A model generated the notes under the pieces. It saw nothing but the letters and a program-made list of their open reading frames with translations. It had not been told where the DNA came from and made no database searches. Below, in pieces: positions 34,447-43,587 of a stretch of 64,000 nt of DNA (the first letter of the stretch is position 1; each line of letters opens with the position of its first letter). The stretch covers positions 34,755-98,754 of the forward strand of contig NZ_JAGIKZ010000014.1 in assembly GCF_017874625.1 (NCBI RefSeq). The letters are read 5' to 3'. Both the position numbers and the translations under genes were made by a program. The stretch is from Cytobacillus eiseniae (GTDB lineage: Bacteria > Bacillota > Bacilli > Bacillales > Cytobacillaceae).

Positions 34447-36951
34447 ATGCTTGGGATTTTAAATAAGGTGTTTGATCAAAATAAACGCGAACTAAAACGT
34501 CTCACCAAAATAGCTGAACAAGTGGAAGCACTTGCTGCTGATACAGAAAAATTAACGGATGATGAACTGCGTGGAAAAACAGACGAATTTAAAGCACGTT
34601 ATCAAAAAGGTGAATCATTAGACGATTTGCTTGTAGAGGCATTTGCGGTTGTTAGAGAAGGTGCCAAGCGTGTTCTCGGCTTGTATCCATATCCTGTTCA
34701 ACTAATGGGGGGCGCTTCCCTCCATGACGGAAACATTTCAGAAATGAAAACGGGGGAAGGGAAAACACTGACTGCTACGATGCCAGTTTATTTGAATGCG
34801 ATCTCAGGCAAAGGCGTTCATGTTGTCACAGTCAATGAATACCTTGCTAGTCGTGATGCGAATGAGATGGGGCAGCTATATGAGTTTCTTGGATTAACCG
34901 TTGGGTTGAACTTAAATGGCCTAACGAAAGAAGAAAAGCAAGCGGCATACGCGGCAGATATTACGTATAGCACGAACAATGAATTAGGCTTCGATTACTT
35001 GCGTGACAATATGGTGCTTTACAAAGAGCAAAAGGTTCAGCGCCCGCTTTTCTATGCGGTAATCGATGAGGTTGACTCGATTTTAATCGATGAAGCACGT
35101 ACACCGCTTATTATTTCGGGAACGGCACAAAAGTCAGCTGCTCTTTATATTCAAGCCAATGCTTTCGTTCGTACATTGAAAGTAGAAACAGATTACACTT
35201 ATGATGAAAAAACAAAAGGGGTTCAGCTGACAGAAGAAGGAATGACAAAGGCGGAGCGGGCATTTGGCATTGAAAACCTTTTTGATATCTCACATGTGAC
35301 GTTGAATCATCATATTACTCAAGCGTTAAAAGCCCATTCAAGCATGCATTTGGATGTGGATTATGTCGTTCAAGAAGGCGAAATTGTCATTGTTGACCAA
35401 TTTACAGGTCGTCTAATGAAAGGGCGGCGCTATAGTGATGGCCTCCACCAAGCAATCGAAGCAAAGGAAGGGCTTGAAATTCAAAATGAGAGTATGACTC
35501 TTGCGACGATTACGTTCCAGAACTACTTCCGTATGTATGAGAAGCTTGCTGGAATGACGGGTACGGCAAAGACCGAGGAAGAGGAATTCCGCAATATTTA
35601 TAATATGAATGTTATTGTTATTCCAACGAATCGTCCGATAGCCCGTGATGACCGTGCCGATTTAATTTATTCTTCAGTGGATGGGAAATTCCGTGCTGTT
35701 GTTGAAGATATTGCTGAGCGTCATAAAAATGGCCAGCCTGTACTTGTTGGTACAGTGGCAATCGAAACGTCAGAAATTATTTCGAAATATTTATCAAAAA
35801 AAGGTGTACCGCATAATGTCTTAAATGCGAAAAACCATGGCCGAGAAGCAGAGATTATTCTTGATGCCGGTAAAAAGGGTGCAGTCACGATCGCAACAAA
35901 TATGGCTGGTCGTGGGACAGATATCAAGCTTGGCGAAGGGATCAAAGAAGTCGGTGGACTTGCTGTTATTGGGACAGAGCGTCATGAGAGCCGTCGGATT
36001 GATAATCAGCTTCGTGGTCGTTCTGGACGTCAAGGGGATCCAGGGGTGACACAATTCTATCTTTCAATGGAAGATGAACTGATGCGCCGCTTCGGTTCTG
36101 ACAATATGAAATCGATGATGGAACGTCTAGGCATGGATGATTCCCAGCCAATTCAAAGCAAAATGGTGTCAAAAGCGGTTGAGTCTGCACAGAAACGTGT
36201 GGAGGGCAATAACTTTGATGCCCGTAAGCAGCTTCTATCCTATGATGATGTTCTTCGTCAGCAACGTGAGATTCTTTACGGACAGCGTAATGAAGTATTG
36301 GAATCAGAAAATCTTCGTGAGATTGTTGAAAAAATGCTTATGACGTCCTTAGAGCGCAATGTTCATGCATTTGCTCCTGGTGGCGATGAGGAAGAATGGA
36401 ATCTTCAAGGGTTAATTGATTATGTCAACGGAAACCTTTTATATGAGGGAGACATTACAATTGATCAATTGAAGGGCAAAGATACGGAAGAAATCATTGA
36501 AGCCATTTACGCAAAAGTGAAGGAACGCTACGATGAAAAAGAAGAGCTCCTTCAGCCTGAACAAATGCGTGAATTTGAAAAGGTTATCGTTCTTCGCGCG
36601 GTTGACTCGAAATGGATTGACCATATCGATGCGATGGATCAGCTTCGCCAAGGGATTCACCTTCGTGCATATGGACAAATTAATCCACTCCAAGAGTACC
36701 AGCAAGAAGGCTTCTCTATGTTCGAAAATATGATTGCTGCAGTCGAAGAGGATGTCGCGAAATACATCATGAAAGCAGAAATCCGCAACAACCTACAGCG
36801 TCAAGAAGTAGCGAAAGGACAAGCCGTTAACCCGAAAGAAGACGGGGAAAAGGTAAAGAAAAAGCCTGTCGTCAAACAAATGGACGTTGGCCGCAATGAT
36901 CCATGCATATGTGGAAGTGGCAAAAAGTATAAAAACTGCTGCGGCATTTAA
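34447..36951 (+). CDS. secA: SecA, preprotein translocase ATPase
   Basis: This 834-aa motor drives secretion through SecYEG. Visible are Walker A MKTGEGKT (about residue 100), the [11 protein letters not shown] box, the preprotein cross-linking domain, the second nucleotide-binding domain ([29 protein letters not shown]) and the C-terminal zinc-binding [14 protein letters not shown]. Length and order before prfB match Bacillus. Confidence 0.98.
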   Translation: MLGILNKVFDQNKRELKRLTKIAEQVEALAADTEKLTDDELRGKTDEFKARYQKGESLDDLLVEAFAVVREGAKRVLGLYPYPVQLMGGASLHDGNISEMKTGEGKTLTATMPVYLNAISGKGVHVVTVNEYLASRDANEMGQLYEFLGLTVGLNLNGLTKEEKQAAYAADITYSTNNELGFDYLRDNMVLYKEQKVQRPLFYAVIDEVDSILIDEARTPLIISGTAQKSAALYIQANAFVRTLKVETDYTYDEKTKGVQLTEEGMTKAERAFGIENLFDISHVTLNHHITQALKAHSSMHLDVDYVVQEGEIVIVDQFTGRLMKGRRYSDGLHQAIEAKEGLEIQNESMTLATITFQNYFRMYEKLAGMTGTAKTEEEEFRNIYNMNVIVIPTNRPIARDDRADLIYSSVDGKFRAVVEDIAERHKNGQPVLVGTVAIETSEIISKYLSKKGVPHNVLNAKNHGREAEIILDAGKKGAVTIATNMAGRGTDIKLGEGIKEVGGLAVIGTERHESRRIDNQLRGRSGRQGDPGVTQFYLSMEDELMRRFGSDNMKSMMERLGMDDSQPIQSKMVSKAVESAQKRVEGNNFDARKQLLSYDDVLRQQREILYGQRNEVLESENLREIVEKMLMTSLERNVHAFAPGGDEEEWNLQGLIDYVNGNLLYEGDITIDQLKGKDTEEIIEAIYAKVKERYDEKEELLQPEQMREFEKVIVLRAVDSKWIDHIDAMDQLRQGIHLRAYGQINPLQEYQQEGFSMFENMIAAVEEDVAKYIMKAEIRNNLQRQEVAKGQAVNPKEDGEKVKKKPVVKQMDVGRNDPCICGSGKKYKNCCGI

Positions 36952-36960
36952 TAGGGAAGA

Positions 36961-37001
36961 ATACCGGTGAGCTGAAGGACAGGCTTCGCCGGTATTTTTT
37001 T
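36961..37001 (+). terminator. Terminator of secA
   Basis: ATACCGG at 36961-36967 pairs with CCGGTAT at 36989-36995, followed by a T run to 37001. The 21-nt loop has its own AGC/GCT helix. Confidence 0.8.
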
Positions 37002-37089
37002 CGAGGCTCTGTTGTTCTTCATTGTTGATTTTCGTGTATGTATGAGAATTCATAAACGGAGGATTCTGCCCAGAAAGCTGAAGAAGCAA

Positions 37090-37282
37090 AATATAAGCGG
37101 AATAATTCCGGTTAATGTAAAAAAGAAAGCTTAAACTGTGAATATAAGCGGAGAAATTCCGGTTAACTGCTTTAATTAAGACAAAATCCACCCATTTGGA
37201 CAAAATAAGCGGAAAAAATCCGCTTATTTTTAAGGAAATAGAGGTATTTCCCAATATAGCCGGAATTTCTCCGCTTATTTTT
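37090..37282. repeat. Tetra-hairpin intergenic element, copy A
   Basis: Four imperfect palindromes of the type ATAAGCGGA-(N4-5)-TCCGCTTAT begin at about 37093, 37143, 37204 and 37254, with spacing 50-61-50. The first two have CCGGTTA in the right arm and the fourth has GCCGG in the left arm. The spacers between hairpins are the most diverged of the copies. The rest of the gap to prfB (37283-37615) holds further inverted repeats (GAGCTTTTTT / AAAAAAGCTC near 37317-37362; ATTGCTC / GAGCAAT) but no gene. Confidence 0.85.
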
Positions 37283-37615
37283 TCAAACATTGTAAAGTCA
37301 ACATTCAGTTTTAACAGAGCTTTTTTCTAGAGAATTATTGCTCTTGGTCAAAAAAGCTCAAGCGGATACCCCCGCAAAAAGGGAGCAATCTAGAGAGAAA
37401 ATCACCTTTTTCCAAGTAGATGTTCATTCGATTACAAGGTTTTCAAAAATGGCCCGAATAAATTCTTCGCCCATTTTTCATCCATATAGGTGTGATTTAT
37501 CGGTGTAAACAAGTATAATAATGAATGGGTTTTTTATCGGGAAAATTGACTTTCAGGTAATGAAATGTTACTAATTTTTCAAAGCTCTATTTAAAATACA
37601 CAATGAGGTGAAGGC

Positions 37616-38717
37616 ATGGAATTAGCAGATATTCGGAATGAACTTGAGAAAATGGCTAAACGATTAGCGGACTTTAGGGGGTCTCTTTGACTTAGAAAAC
37701 AAAGAGGCTCGAATTGCGGAGCTTGATGATACGATGCTCCATCCAGGCTTTTGGGATGACCAGCAGAAAGCACAGGTCGTCATTGGTGAATTAAATGGAC
37801 TGAAGGATCAGGTTCATGAGTTATACGATCTAAATGAAACATTTGAAAACCTTGAATTAACGTACGAGCTTGTGAAAGAAGAGGCAGATGAGGAGCTTCA
37901 AGCAGAGCTTGAAAGTGAATTAGCCGATCTTGCGAAGCGTCTGAACGATTTCGAGCTTCAGCTTCTTCTAAGTGAGCCTTATGATAAAAATAATGCCATC
38001 CTTGAGCTTCATCCTGGAGCAGGTGGAACAGAGTCACAGGATTGGGGTTCGCTGCTGCTGCGGATGTATACGCGCTGGGCAGAGAAAAAGGGCTTTAAAG
38101 TGGAAACACTTGATTATCTGCCAGGGGATGAAGCTGGGATTAAAAGTGTCACACTTGGAATTAAAGGACATAATGCATATGGCTACTTGAAGGCGGAAAA
38201 GGGTGTCCATCGTCTCGTTCGAATTTCGCCATTTGATTCATCTGGCCGCCGTCATACATCCTTTGTTTCATGTGATGTCATGCCTGAATTTAATGATGAA
38301 ATTGAGATCGATATCCGTACGGAAGATTTAAAAATAGACACATACCGTGCAAGTGGAGCGGGTGGCCAGCATATTAACACGACAGATTCTGCGGTGCGAA
38401 TTACTCATACACCAACAGGAGTTGTCGTTACTTGCCAAACTGAACGTTCCCAAATCAAAAACAGGGATCAAGCGATGAAAATGCTTAAATCCAAACTTTA
38501 TCAGCGTAAAATTGAAGAGCAGGAACAGCAAATGGCAGAGATTCGTGGAGAGCAAAAGGAGATTGGCTGGGGAAGTCAAATCCGTTCCTACGTCTTCCAC
38601 CCGTATTCTATGGTCAAGGACCATCGGACAAATACAGAAAGTGGAAACACACAAGCAGTCATGGATGGCGAGCTTGATCCATTTATCGATGCATACCTTC
38701 GCTCGAAATTAAGTTAA
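37616..38717 (+). CDS. prfB: Peptide chain release factor 2 (programmed +1 frameshift)
   Basis: RF2 recognises UGA and UAA. The coding sequence is 37616-37687 joined to 37689-38717 (366 aa). Reading begins [24 protein letters not shown], meets an in-frame TGA at 37688, and continues after a +1 shift as [22 protein letters not shown]. Further on are [15 protein letters not shown] (stop-codon recognition) and SGAGGQHIN (GGQ catalytic loop). The frameshift is the usual RF2 autoregulation. GAGGTGAAGGC precedes the ATG. Confidence 0.97.
37676..37691 (+). promoter_or_regulatory. RF2 recoding site
   Basis: An internal Shine-Dalgarno (AGGGGG, 37676-37681) lies three bases before CTT TGA C. This is the classic prfB frameshift signal: when RF2 is scarce, ribosomes slip from CTT to TTT and bypass the TGA. 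Confidence 0.96.
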
Positions 38718-38721
38718 TTTT

Positions 38722-38763
38722 AAAAGCCTTTGCCGATTAAAGTGATCGGCAAAGGCTTTTTAT
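38722..38763 (+). terminator. Terminator of prfB
   Basis: A perfect 16-bp stem (AAAAGCCTTTGCCGAT / ATCGGCAAAGGCTTTT) with a 7-nt loop and T tail; the A tract makes it usable by the gene converging from the right. Confidence 0.9.
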
Positions 38764-38799
38764 TTGGAATTATAACGATTGCCAAGTGGTTGAAGAGTA

Positions 38800-39255
38800 C
38801 TAGACGTGGATTCTTTTCTTCAGTTGATTGATTTCTGTATCGTGGACCCCAGTTTTTCCGCTAAGGTGTTTAATATCAATTTTCGTACCGATTATTTGAT
38901 CTGATAAAATCTGGAATTGTTTCTCGTGTTGATCTAGCTTTGTTTCAATTTGTCTGAAGTGGCTTTTGAATTCTGTGGCATGGTTATTTATTATTTCCTC
39001 TAAGCTGTCAAGTTTATTCTCGACATTGCCTAATCGCTGATCAACATTGTCTATCCTGTTCTCGACATTGCCTAATCGCTGATCAACATTGTCTATCCTG
39101 TTCTTGACATTGCCTAATCGCTGATCAACATTGTCTATCCTGTTCTCGACATTGCCTAATCGCTCATCAAGTTGACCAAGCCGCGAATCAATTGCATCAA
39201 AACGCTTGGAGTGTCCCTTTACCTGTTCTAATATTTCTTTTAACAGCTGCTCCAT
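38800..39255 (-). CDS. Coiled-coil protein with 14-residue repeats
   Basis: This 151-aa protein has no signal peptide and no recognised catalytic domain. From about residue 28 to 84 it carries four near-identical 14-residue repeats of the type NRIDNVDQRLGNVE, followed by a longer coiled coil (DSLEEIINNHATEFKSHFRQIETKLDQHEKQFQILSDQI). The DNA repeats of 42 bp (about 39018-39170) are almost identical, so copy number may vary. ATG 39255 follows GGAGGTGA. Function unknown. Confidence 0.72.
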   Translation of the reverse strand: MEQLLKEILEQVKGHSKRFDAIDSRLGQLDERLGNVENRIDNVDQRLGNVKNRIDNVDQRLGNVENRIDNVDQRLGNVENKLDSLEEIINNHATEFKSHFRQIETKLDQHEKQFQILSDQIIGTKIDIKHLSGKTGVHDTEINQLKKRIHV

Positions 39256-39473
39256 GACTTCACCTCCTTTTTCAACATTATACCACGAATTTCTACAGTT
39301 CATTCTCCTCTTTAGTTATAGTTCATGATATAAATCCACAACCTAAGTTAAAGCTATTTATCCCTTTAACACATCACATGATTGGCATTTACACATAGTA
39401 TGCGGCATGCTATACTCACTGTCGGTATCTGTCGAATTAACAGTGGGAGCAACCACTATGAAGGAGAAGGGCT

Positions 39474-40328
39474 ATGCAAAAAAATATAAAGCGAACAAAG
39501 AAAGAAGTATGGATGGAATATGTTTATACCTTAATTGGTGCCGCGATTGTGGCAATTACCTTTAACGTGTTTCTACTGCCTAATAAGGTAGCTTCGGGTG
39601 GTGTGAGTGGAATTAGTACCATTCTTGATTCTACACTAGGCTGGGAGCCTGCTTATGTACAATGGGCATTTAATATTCCCTTGTTTATTGCAGGCGTTAT
39701 TTTTCTAGGCAAACAGTTTGGTGCGAAGACGCTTGTTGGAACAATTTTTTTGCCGTTTGTCGTGTTTTTAACAAAGGACTTAGAGCCATGGACGAATGAA
39801 CCATTGCTTGCTTCCTTATTTGGCGGCATTGGGGTCGGACTTGGACTGGGGATTGTCTTTCGGGGGAAGGCTTCTACTGGAGGAACGGACTTAGCAGCGC
39901 AAATCATTAATAAATACACAGGGCTTTCTCTAGGAACATGTGTGGCAATCATAGACGGACTAATTGTTCTATCAGCAGCGATCGTATTTGATATCGAAAG
40001 AGGGCTATATGCTTTGCTGGCGCTCTATGTGACAAGCAAAACGATTGATCTTGTCCAATTAGGTTTTAGCCGAACAAAGATGACTTTAATTATTACAGAA
40101 AAACAATTAGAAGTTCGTGAAGGAATTTTGAATAAAATTGATAGAGGTGTGACAAAACTAACAGCATACGGTGGTTATACTGATTCAGAGCGCCCAATCC
40201 TTATGTGTGTAGTGGATCAAACGGAGTTCACAAAATTGAAACAATTGGTTCAATCTATTGATCCGACAGCCTTTATCGTCGTTACTGATGCATCCGAGGT
40301 ATTAGGTGAGGGTTTCAATCGCTCGTAG
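39474..40328 (+). CDS. yvjA: YitT family membrane protein (YvjA-like)
   Basis: This 284-aa protein has about five membrane helices in residues 14-200 and a cytoplasmic C-terminal DUF2179 domain (residues about 205-280; KMTLIITEKQLEVREGILNKIDRGVTKL ... DPTAFIVVTDASEVLGEGF). The family motif PNKVASGGVSGISTIL is at residues 36-51. B. subtilis YvjA occupies the same neighbourhood. Substrate unknown. AAGGAGAAGG precedes the ATG. Confidence 0.87.
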   Translation: MQKNIKRTKKEVWMEYVYTLIGAAIVAITFNVFLLPNKVASGGVSGISTILDSTLGWEPAYVQWAFNIPLFIAGVIFLGKQFGAKTLVGTIFLPFVVFLTKDLEPWTNEPLLASLFGGIGVGLGLGIVFRGKASTGGTDLAAQIINKYTGLSLGTCVAIIDGLIVLSAAIVFDIERGLYALLALYVTSKTIDLVQLGFSRTKMTLIITEKQLEVREGILNKIDRGVTKLTAYGGYTDSERPILMCVVDQTEFTKLKQLVQSIDPTAFIVVTDASEVLGEGFNRS

Positions 40329-40380
40329 AATTGGTATAATATAGCTGTAGTATGTAAAATTACCAGAGGGGGATTTTTAA

Positions 40381-40728
40381 GTGAAAAAGAAGCTTCTAGC
40401 ATTACTTTTAGGCTCTTCTCTTGTTCTAGCTGCTTGTGGCGGCGGGGATGACGCAAAAGAGGAGACAACAGACAAAGGTTCAACTGGTGGCGAAACAACG
40501 ACAGCTAACGCTGGCGATGCCGAAAAGTTTTATAATCAAAAGTGCTCTAGCTGTCATGGCGGAGACCTTACAGGTGGAGTAGGTCCAGCTTTAGATACTG
40601 CTGGTGCTAACTTCTCTAAAGAAGATATCGAAGGAATTATTGCAAACGGTCAAGGCGCAATGCCTGCTGGATTACTTAGCGGTGACGAAGCATCTCAAGT
40701 TGCTGAATGGTTAGCTGCTAAAAAATAA
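40381..40728 (+). CDS. cccB: Cytochrome c-551, membrane-anchored lipoprotein
   Basis: This 115-aa protein starts with a lipoprotein signal ([19 protein letters not shown], lipidated Cys 19), has a flexible Gly/Thr/Glu linker, and then a small class I cytochrome c domain with the heme motif CSSCH and the distal Met in GAMPAG. It carries electrons to the terminal oxidase on the outer face of the membrane. GTG start with AGAGGGGG 8 nt upstream. Matches B. subtilis CccB in position. Confidence 0.94.
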   Translation: MKKKLLALLLGSSLVLAACGGGDDAKEETTDKGSTGGETTTANAGDAEKFYNQKCSSCHGGDLTGGVGPALDTAGANFSKEDIEGIIANGQGAMPAGLLSGDEASQVAEWLAAKK

Positions 40729-40759
40729 AAAAACAATAAGTAAATATATACTACAAGGA

Positions 40760-40790
40760 ATGCTCTGTTTACCGACAGGGCGTTTTTTTT
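40760..40790 (+). terminator. Terminator of cccB
   Basis: TGCTCTGT and ACAGGGCG pair with a G-U and a 6-nt loop, then eight T. Confidence 0.75.
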
Positions 40791-40824
40791 ATTGTTTAGG
40801 AAAGGGTGAAATCTCGCATGTAAA

Positions 40825-40855
40825 CAAAACGCAGCAGTTAGCATCTGCGTTTTTG
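40825..40855. terminator. Second hairpin terminator after cccB
   Basis: CAAAACGCAG (40825-40834) and CTGCGTTTTTG (40845-40855) form a stem flanked by A and T tracts. No gene that it serves is visible besides read-through from cccB. Confidence 0.65.
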
Positions 40856-40904
40856 TCTAAGGAAAAAAGCATGTCTTCTCCTTAAACAAGTAACTAGCAA
40901 AAGT

Positions 40905-41096
40905 ATAATAAGCGGAAATATTCCGCTTATTCGTAGAATGAAGCTCATTTTGGGTGAAATAAGCGGAAATTTTCCGCTTATTCAATGCAAAACCCCTCAA
41001 TTTCGAACTTTCTGAGTGAATAGGCGGAGTTTTTCCGCTTATTTAGGCTTTTTTTATTAATAATTACGAAATAAGCGGAGTTTCTCCGTCTATTTC
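40905..41096. repeat. Tetra-hairpin intergenic element, copy B (inverted)
   Basis: Four palindromes start at about 40907, 40957, 41018 and 41069 (spacing 50-61-51). Its spacers are the reverse complements of those of copy C: the last contains AATAATTACGAAATAAG, matching CGTAATTATTCATAAAA of copy C. So this copy is inserted in the other orientation. The rest of the gap, 41097-41781, holds an orphan terminator and a promoter but no gene that I can see. Confidence 0.88.
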
Positions 41097-41352
41097 TCTG
41101 CTTGGCTGCTTAACCTAATCCACTTTGATATGGGATTCAGCACCTTTTCATCTCTGCCCTAGATCATTAAATGATTCCCCCATTCGCCTCGTTTTTGACA
41201 ATGCTATTAATTTGTGACTTATAGGGGATTAAAACCTGTTCTGCATCTGTAACCCTTCAATAAAAAGAAGCAAGCGGAAATCTGAAACACTTTTATTTTT
41301 CTACCGAACTTCATAGTTTTTTGTACGATCGCTTTTTAGTAAACAAACAGAA

Positions 41353-41382
41353 TGGAGCTAGGATCGGCCTAGCCATTTTTTT
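41353..41382 (+). terminator. Orphan terminator upstream of ftsE
   Basis: GCTAGG and CCTAGC form a stem with flanking TGG/CCA bases and a T run of seven. No gene ends here on the plus strand. It may close a small untranslated transcript or be a remnant. Confidence 0.6.
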
Positions 41383-41471
41383 ATTTCCCTTCGCAAATCA
41401 AGGTGTTATAAGCTTGTCATGTTATGAAAAGAAACTGTAATAATTTTTCAGAGATATTTGCTGAATGATAG

Positions 41472-41480
41472 TGTTATAAT
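41472..41480 (+). promoter_or_regulatory. Probable extended -10 promoter for ftsEX
   Basis: TGTTATAAT (TG-N-TATAAT) is a full extended -10. No good -35 is present. It lies about 300 nt upstream of ftsE. Confidence 0.45.
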
Positions 41481-41781
41481 GGAAAATGTAAAAACATGCG
41501 TAGATTATGTTGGATATTGTCATTAATTGGCGAAAATCATATGCGCTCTTTAAGCGTGTTTCTTTTTGAGAGAATAAGAAAGAAATTATTGACTAAGAAA
41601 ACTGTCTAGCTCAAGCGTCTATCGCCTATCAAACGATAATTCTCCTCCGCAACGATTGCGTCAAGTTCACGCTTACCGTGTTTCCTTTATCGATAGGAAG
41701 AGACCTTCTAGTTTGTATAGCGAGACATAAGGCACTTGTGCTTTTCTTAACATAACACAATAGATATTGGGTGTGATATAA

Positions 41782-42468
41782 ATGATCGTAATGCAAGATG
41801 TGTATAAGAAGTATCCGAATGGGGTCGTTGCTGCGAATGGGATCGACGTACAAATTAAGGCAGGAGAATTTGTGTATGTTGTAGGACCAAGCGGCGCCGG
41901 AAAATCGACTTTTATAAAAATGATGTATCGAGAAGAAAAACCAACAAGTGGGACTATTATTATTAATGGGATTAATCTTGAAAAATTAAAAGCGAGTAAG
42001 GTTCCGCTATTACGACGGAATATCGGTGTTGTTTTCCAAGACTTTAAATTGTTACCGACATTAACTGTCTATGAAAATGTGGCCTTTGCGCTAGAAGTAA
42101 CGGAAGAACAACCGAAATATATTAAAAAACAGGTCATGGAAACATTAGACCTTGTTAATTTAAAACATAAAGCCCGGATGCTGCCAACCGAATTATCAGG
42201 TGGAGAGCAGCAGCGTGTTTCGATTGCGAGATCGATTGTTAATGCACCAAAAGTAGTGATTGCGGACGAACCAACAGGGAACCTTGACCCTGATACATCT
42301 TGGGAAATTATGAATATCTTTGAAGAAATTAATACAAGGGGTACAACTGTTGTTATGGCTACACATAATAAAGACATTGTAAATAAAATTAAACATCGTG
42401 TGATCGCAGTTGAAAGCGGGAGAATTGTTCGTGATGAGTTGAGGGGAGATTATGGCTATGAAAGCTAG
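41782..42468 (+). CDS. ftsE: FtsE, ABC ATPase of the FtsEX complex
   Basis: This 228-aa cytoplasmic ATPase pairs with FtsX to activate peptidoglycan hydrolases (CwlO in Bacillus). Walker A GPSGAGKST near residue 37, signature LSGGEQQR, Walker B VIADEPTGNLD and the H-loop MATH are all intact. It overlaps ftsX by 11 nt. Confidence 0.96.
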   Translation: MIVMQDVYKKYPNGVVAANGIDVQIKAGEFVYVVGPSGAGKSTFIKMMYREEKPTSGTIIINGINLEKLKASKVPLLRRNIGVVFQDFKLLPTLTVYENVAFALEVTEEQPKYIKKQVMETLDLVNLKHKARMLPTELSGGEQQRVSIARSIVNAPKVVIADEPTGNLDPDTSWEIMNIFEEINTRGTTVVMATHNKDIVNKIKHRVIAVESGRIVRDELRGDYGYES

Positions 42469-43351
42469 AACCTTACGCCGTCATTTGAAGGAAAGTGGGA
42501 AAAGCCTTGCCCGCAACGGCTGGATGACATTTGCTTCAGCGAGTGCAGTAACTGTAACACTTATTTTAGTCGGTGTATTTTTCGTCATTATGATGAATTT
42601 GAATAAGGTAGCGACATCGATTGAGCAGGAAGTTGAAATTCGTGTGCATATTGATGTAGCGGCAAATGAACAAGACCAAAAGGTTTTAGAGAAACAAATT
42701 GATGAAATTAAAGAAGTGAAGTCCGTCCGCTTCTCACCAAAGAAGGAAGAACTAGATAATCTGATCGAAAGCTTTGGTGAAGAAGGAGAAGCCTATAAAT
42801 TATTTGAACAGGACAACCCGCTAAATGACGTATTCGTTGTAAAAACGAAGATCCCTGAAGATGTCATGAAAGTAGCAGAAAAAATCGAGAAGTTCGAGTA
42901 TGCTGCGAAAGTAAAATATGGCCAAGGAGAAGTGGAGAAGCTCTTCACCTTCCTAAATGGAGCTAGAAATGTGGGCATCGTACTAATCGTCGGATTGCTC
43001 TTTACAGCAATGTTTTTAATCTCCAATACGATCAAGATTACAATCGTTTCGAGAAAAAGAGAAATAGAAATTATGAGATTAGTAGGGGCCACAAACGGAT
43101 TTATCAGATGGCCATTCTTTCTTGAAGGTTTATGGTTAGGAATCATTGGTGCCATCCTTCCAATTACACTTATCGCAATTTCTTATAACTATATTCACGA
43201 TTTCCTTGCACCAAAGCTTGAGGGCAATTTCATGGAGATTCTTTCCTTTAATCCATTTATCTATCAAGTGTCAGGATTATTGCTCCTAATGGGTGCACTA
43301 ATCGGTGTATGGGGAAGTCTTATGTCCGTACGGAAATTTCTTAAAATATAA
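42458..43351 (+). CDS. ftsX: FtsX, membrane subunit of FtsEX
   Basis: This 297-aa protein has one membrane helix after residue 25, an extracytoplasmic domain (about 50-160; VEIRVHIDVAANEQDQK ... KVKYGQGEVEKLF) that contacts the hydrolase, and three further helices at 170-290. ATG 42458 is chosen because AGGGGAG lies 9 nt upstream; the ATG at 42452 is too close to that site. Confidence 0.95.
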   Translation: MKARTLRRHLKESGKSLARNGWMTFASASAVTVTLILVGVFFVIMMNLNKVATSIEQEVEIRVHIDVAANEQDQKVLEKQIDEIKEVKSVRFSPKKEELDNLIESFGEEGEAYKLFEQDNPLNDVFVVKTKIPEDVMKVAEKIEKFEYAAKVKYGQGEVEKLFTFLNGARNVGIVLIVGLLFTAMFLISNTIKITIVSRKREIEIMRLVGATNGFIRWPFFLEGLWLGIIGAILPITLIAISYNYIHDFLAPKLEGNFMEILSFNPFIYQVSGLLLLMGALIGVWGSLMSVRKFLKI

Positions 43352-43357
43352 AAAAAG

Positions 43358-43386
43358 TGGAGAAGGCCTAGCTTTCTCCATTTTTT
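43358..43386 (+). terminator. Terminator of ftsEX
   Basis: TGGAGAA and TTCTCCA pair around a 9-nt loop containing GCCTAGC, with a T run of six. Confidence 0.88.
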
Positions 43387-43587
43387 GTCTATTTTTAAGG
43401 ATTTAGTGAAGGTCTTTTTTTAAAAAGGAAATGGAAAGCGCCCCAAGCAAGAATCTACCTCCCTCCAGCAGAAACCAATCATAACTCGTCCTTACATTCA
43501 TATAATGAAATAGCATCCCTAAATGAAAGGTGAATCGAGCAAAATGCTAGAATACTTAAAAGTGACGCCAAAGAAAGGGAGATGGGG

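Noticed and set aside
36793..37290. 165-codon minus-strand ORF over the end of secA
   Set aside because: Antisense to the SecA C-terminus and then running through the hairpin element; composition is not protein-like and no start signal is present.
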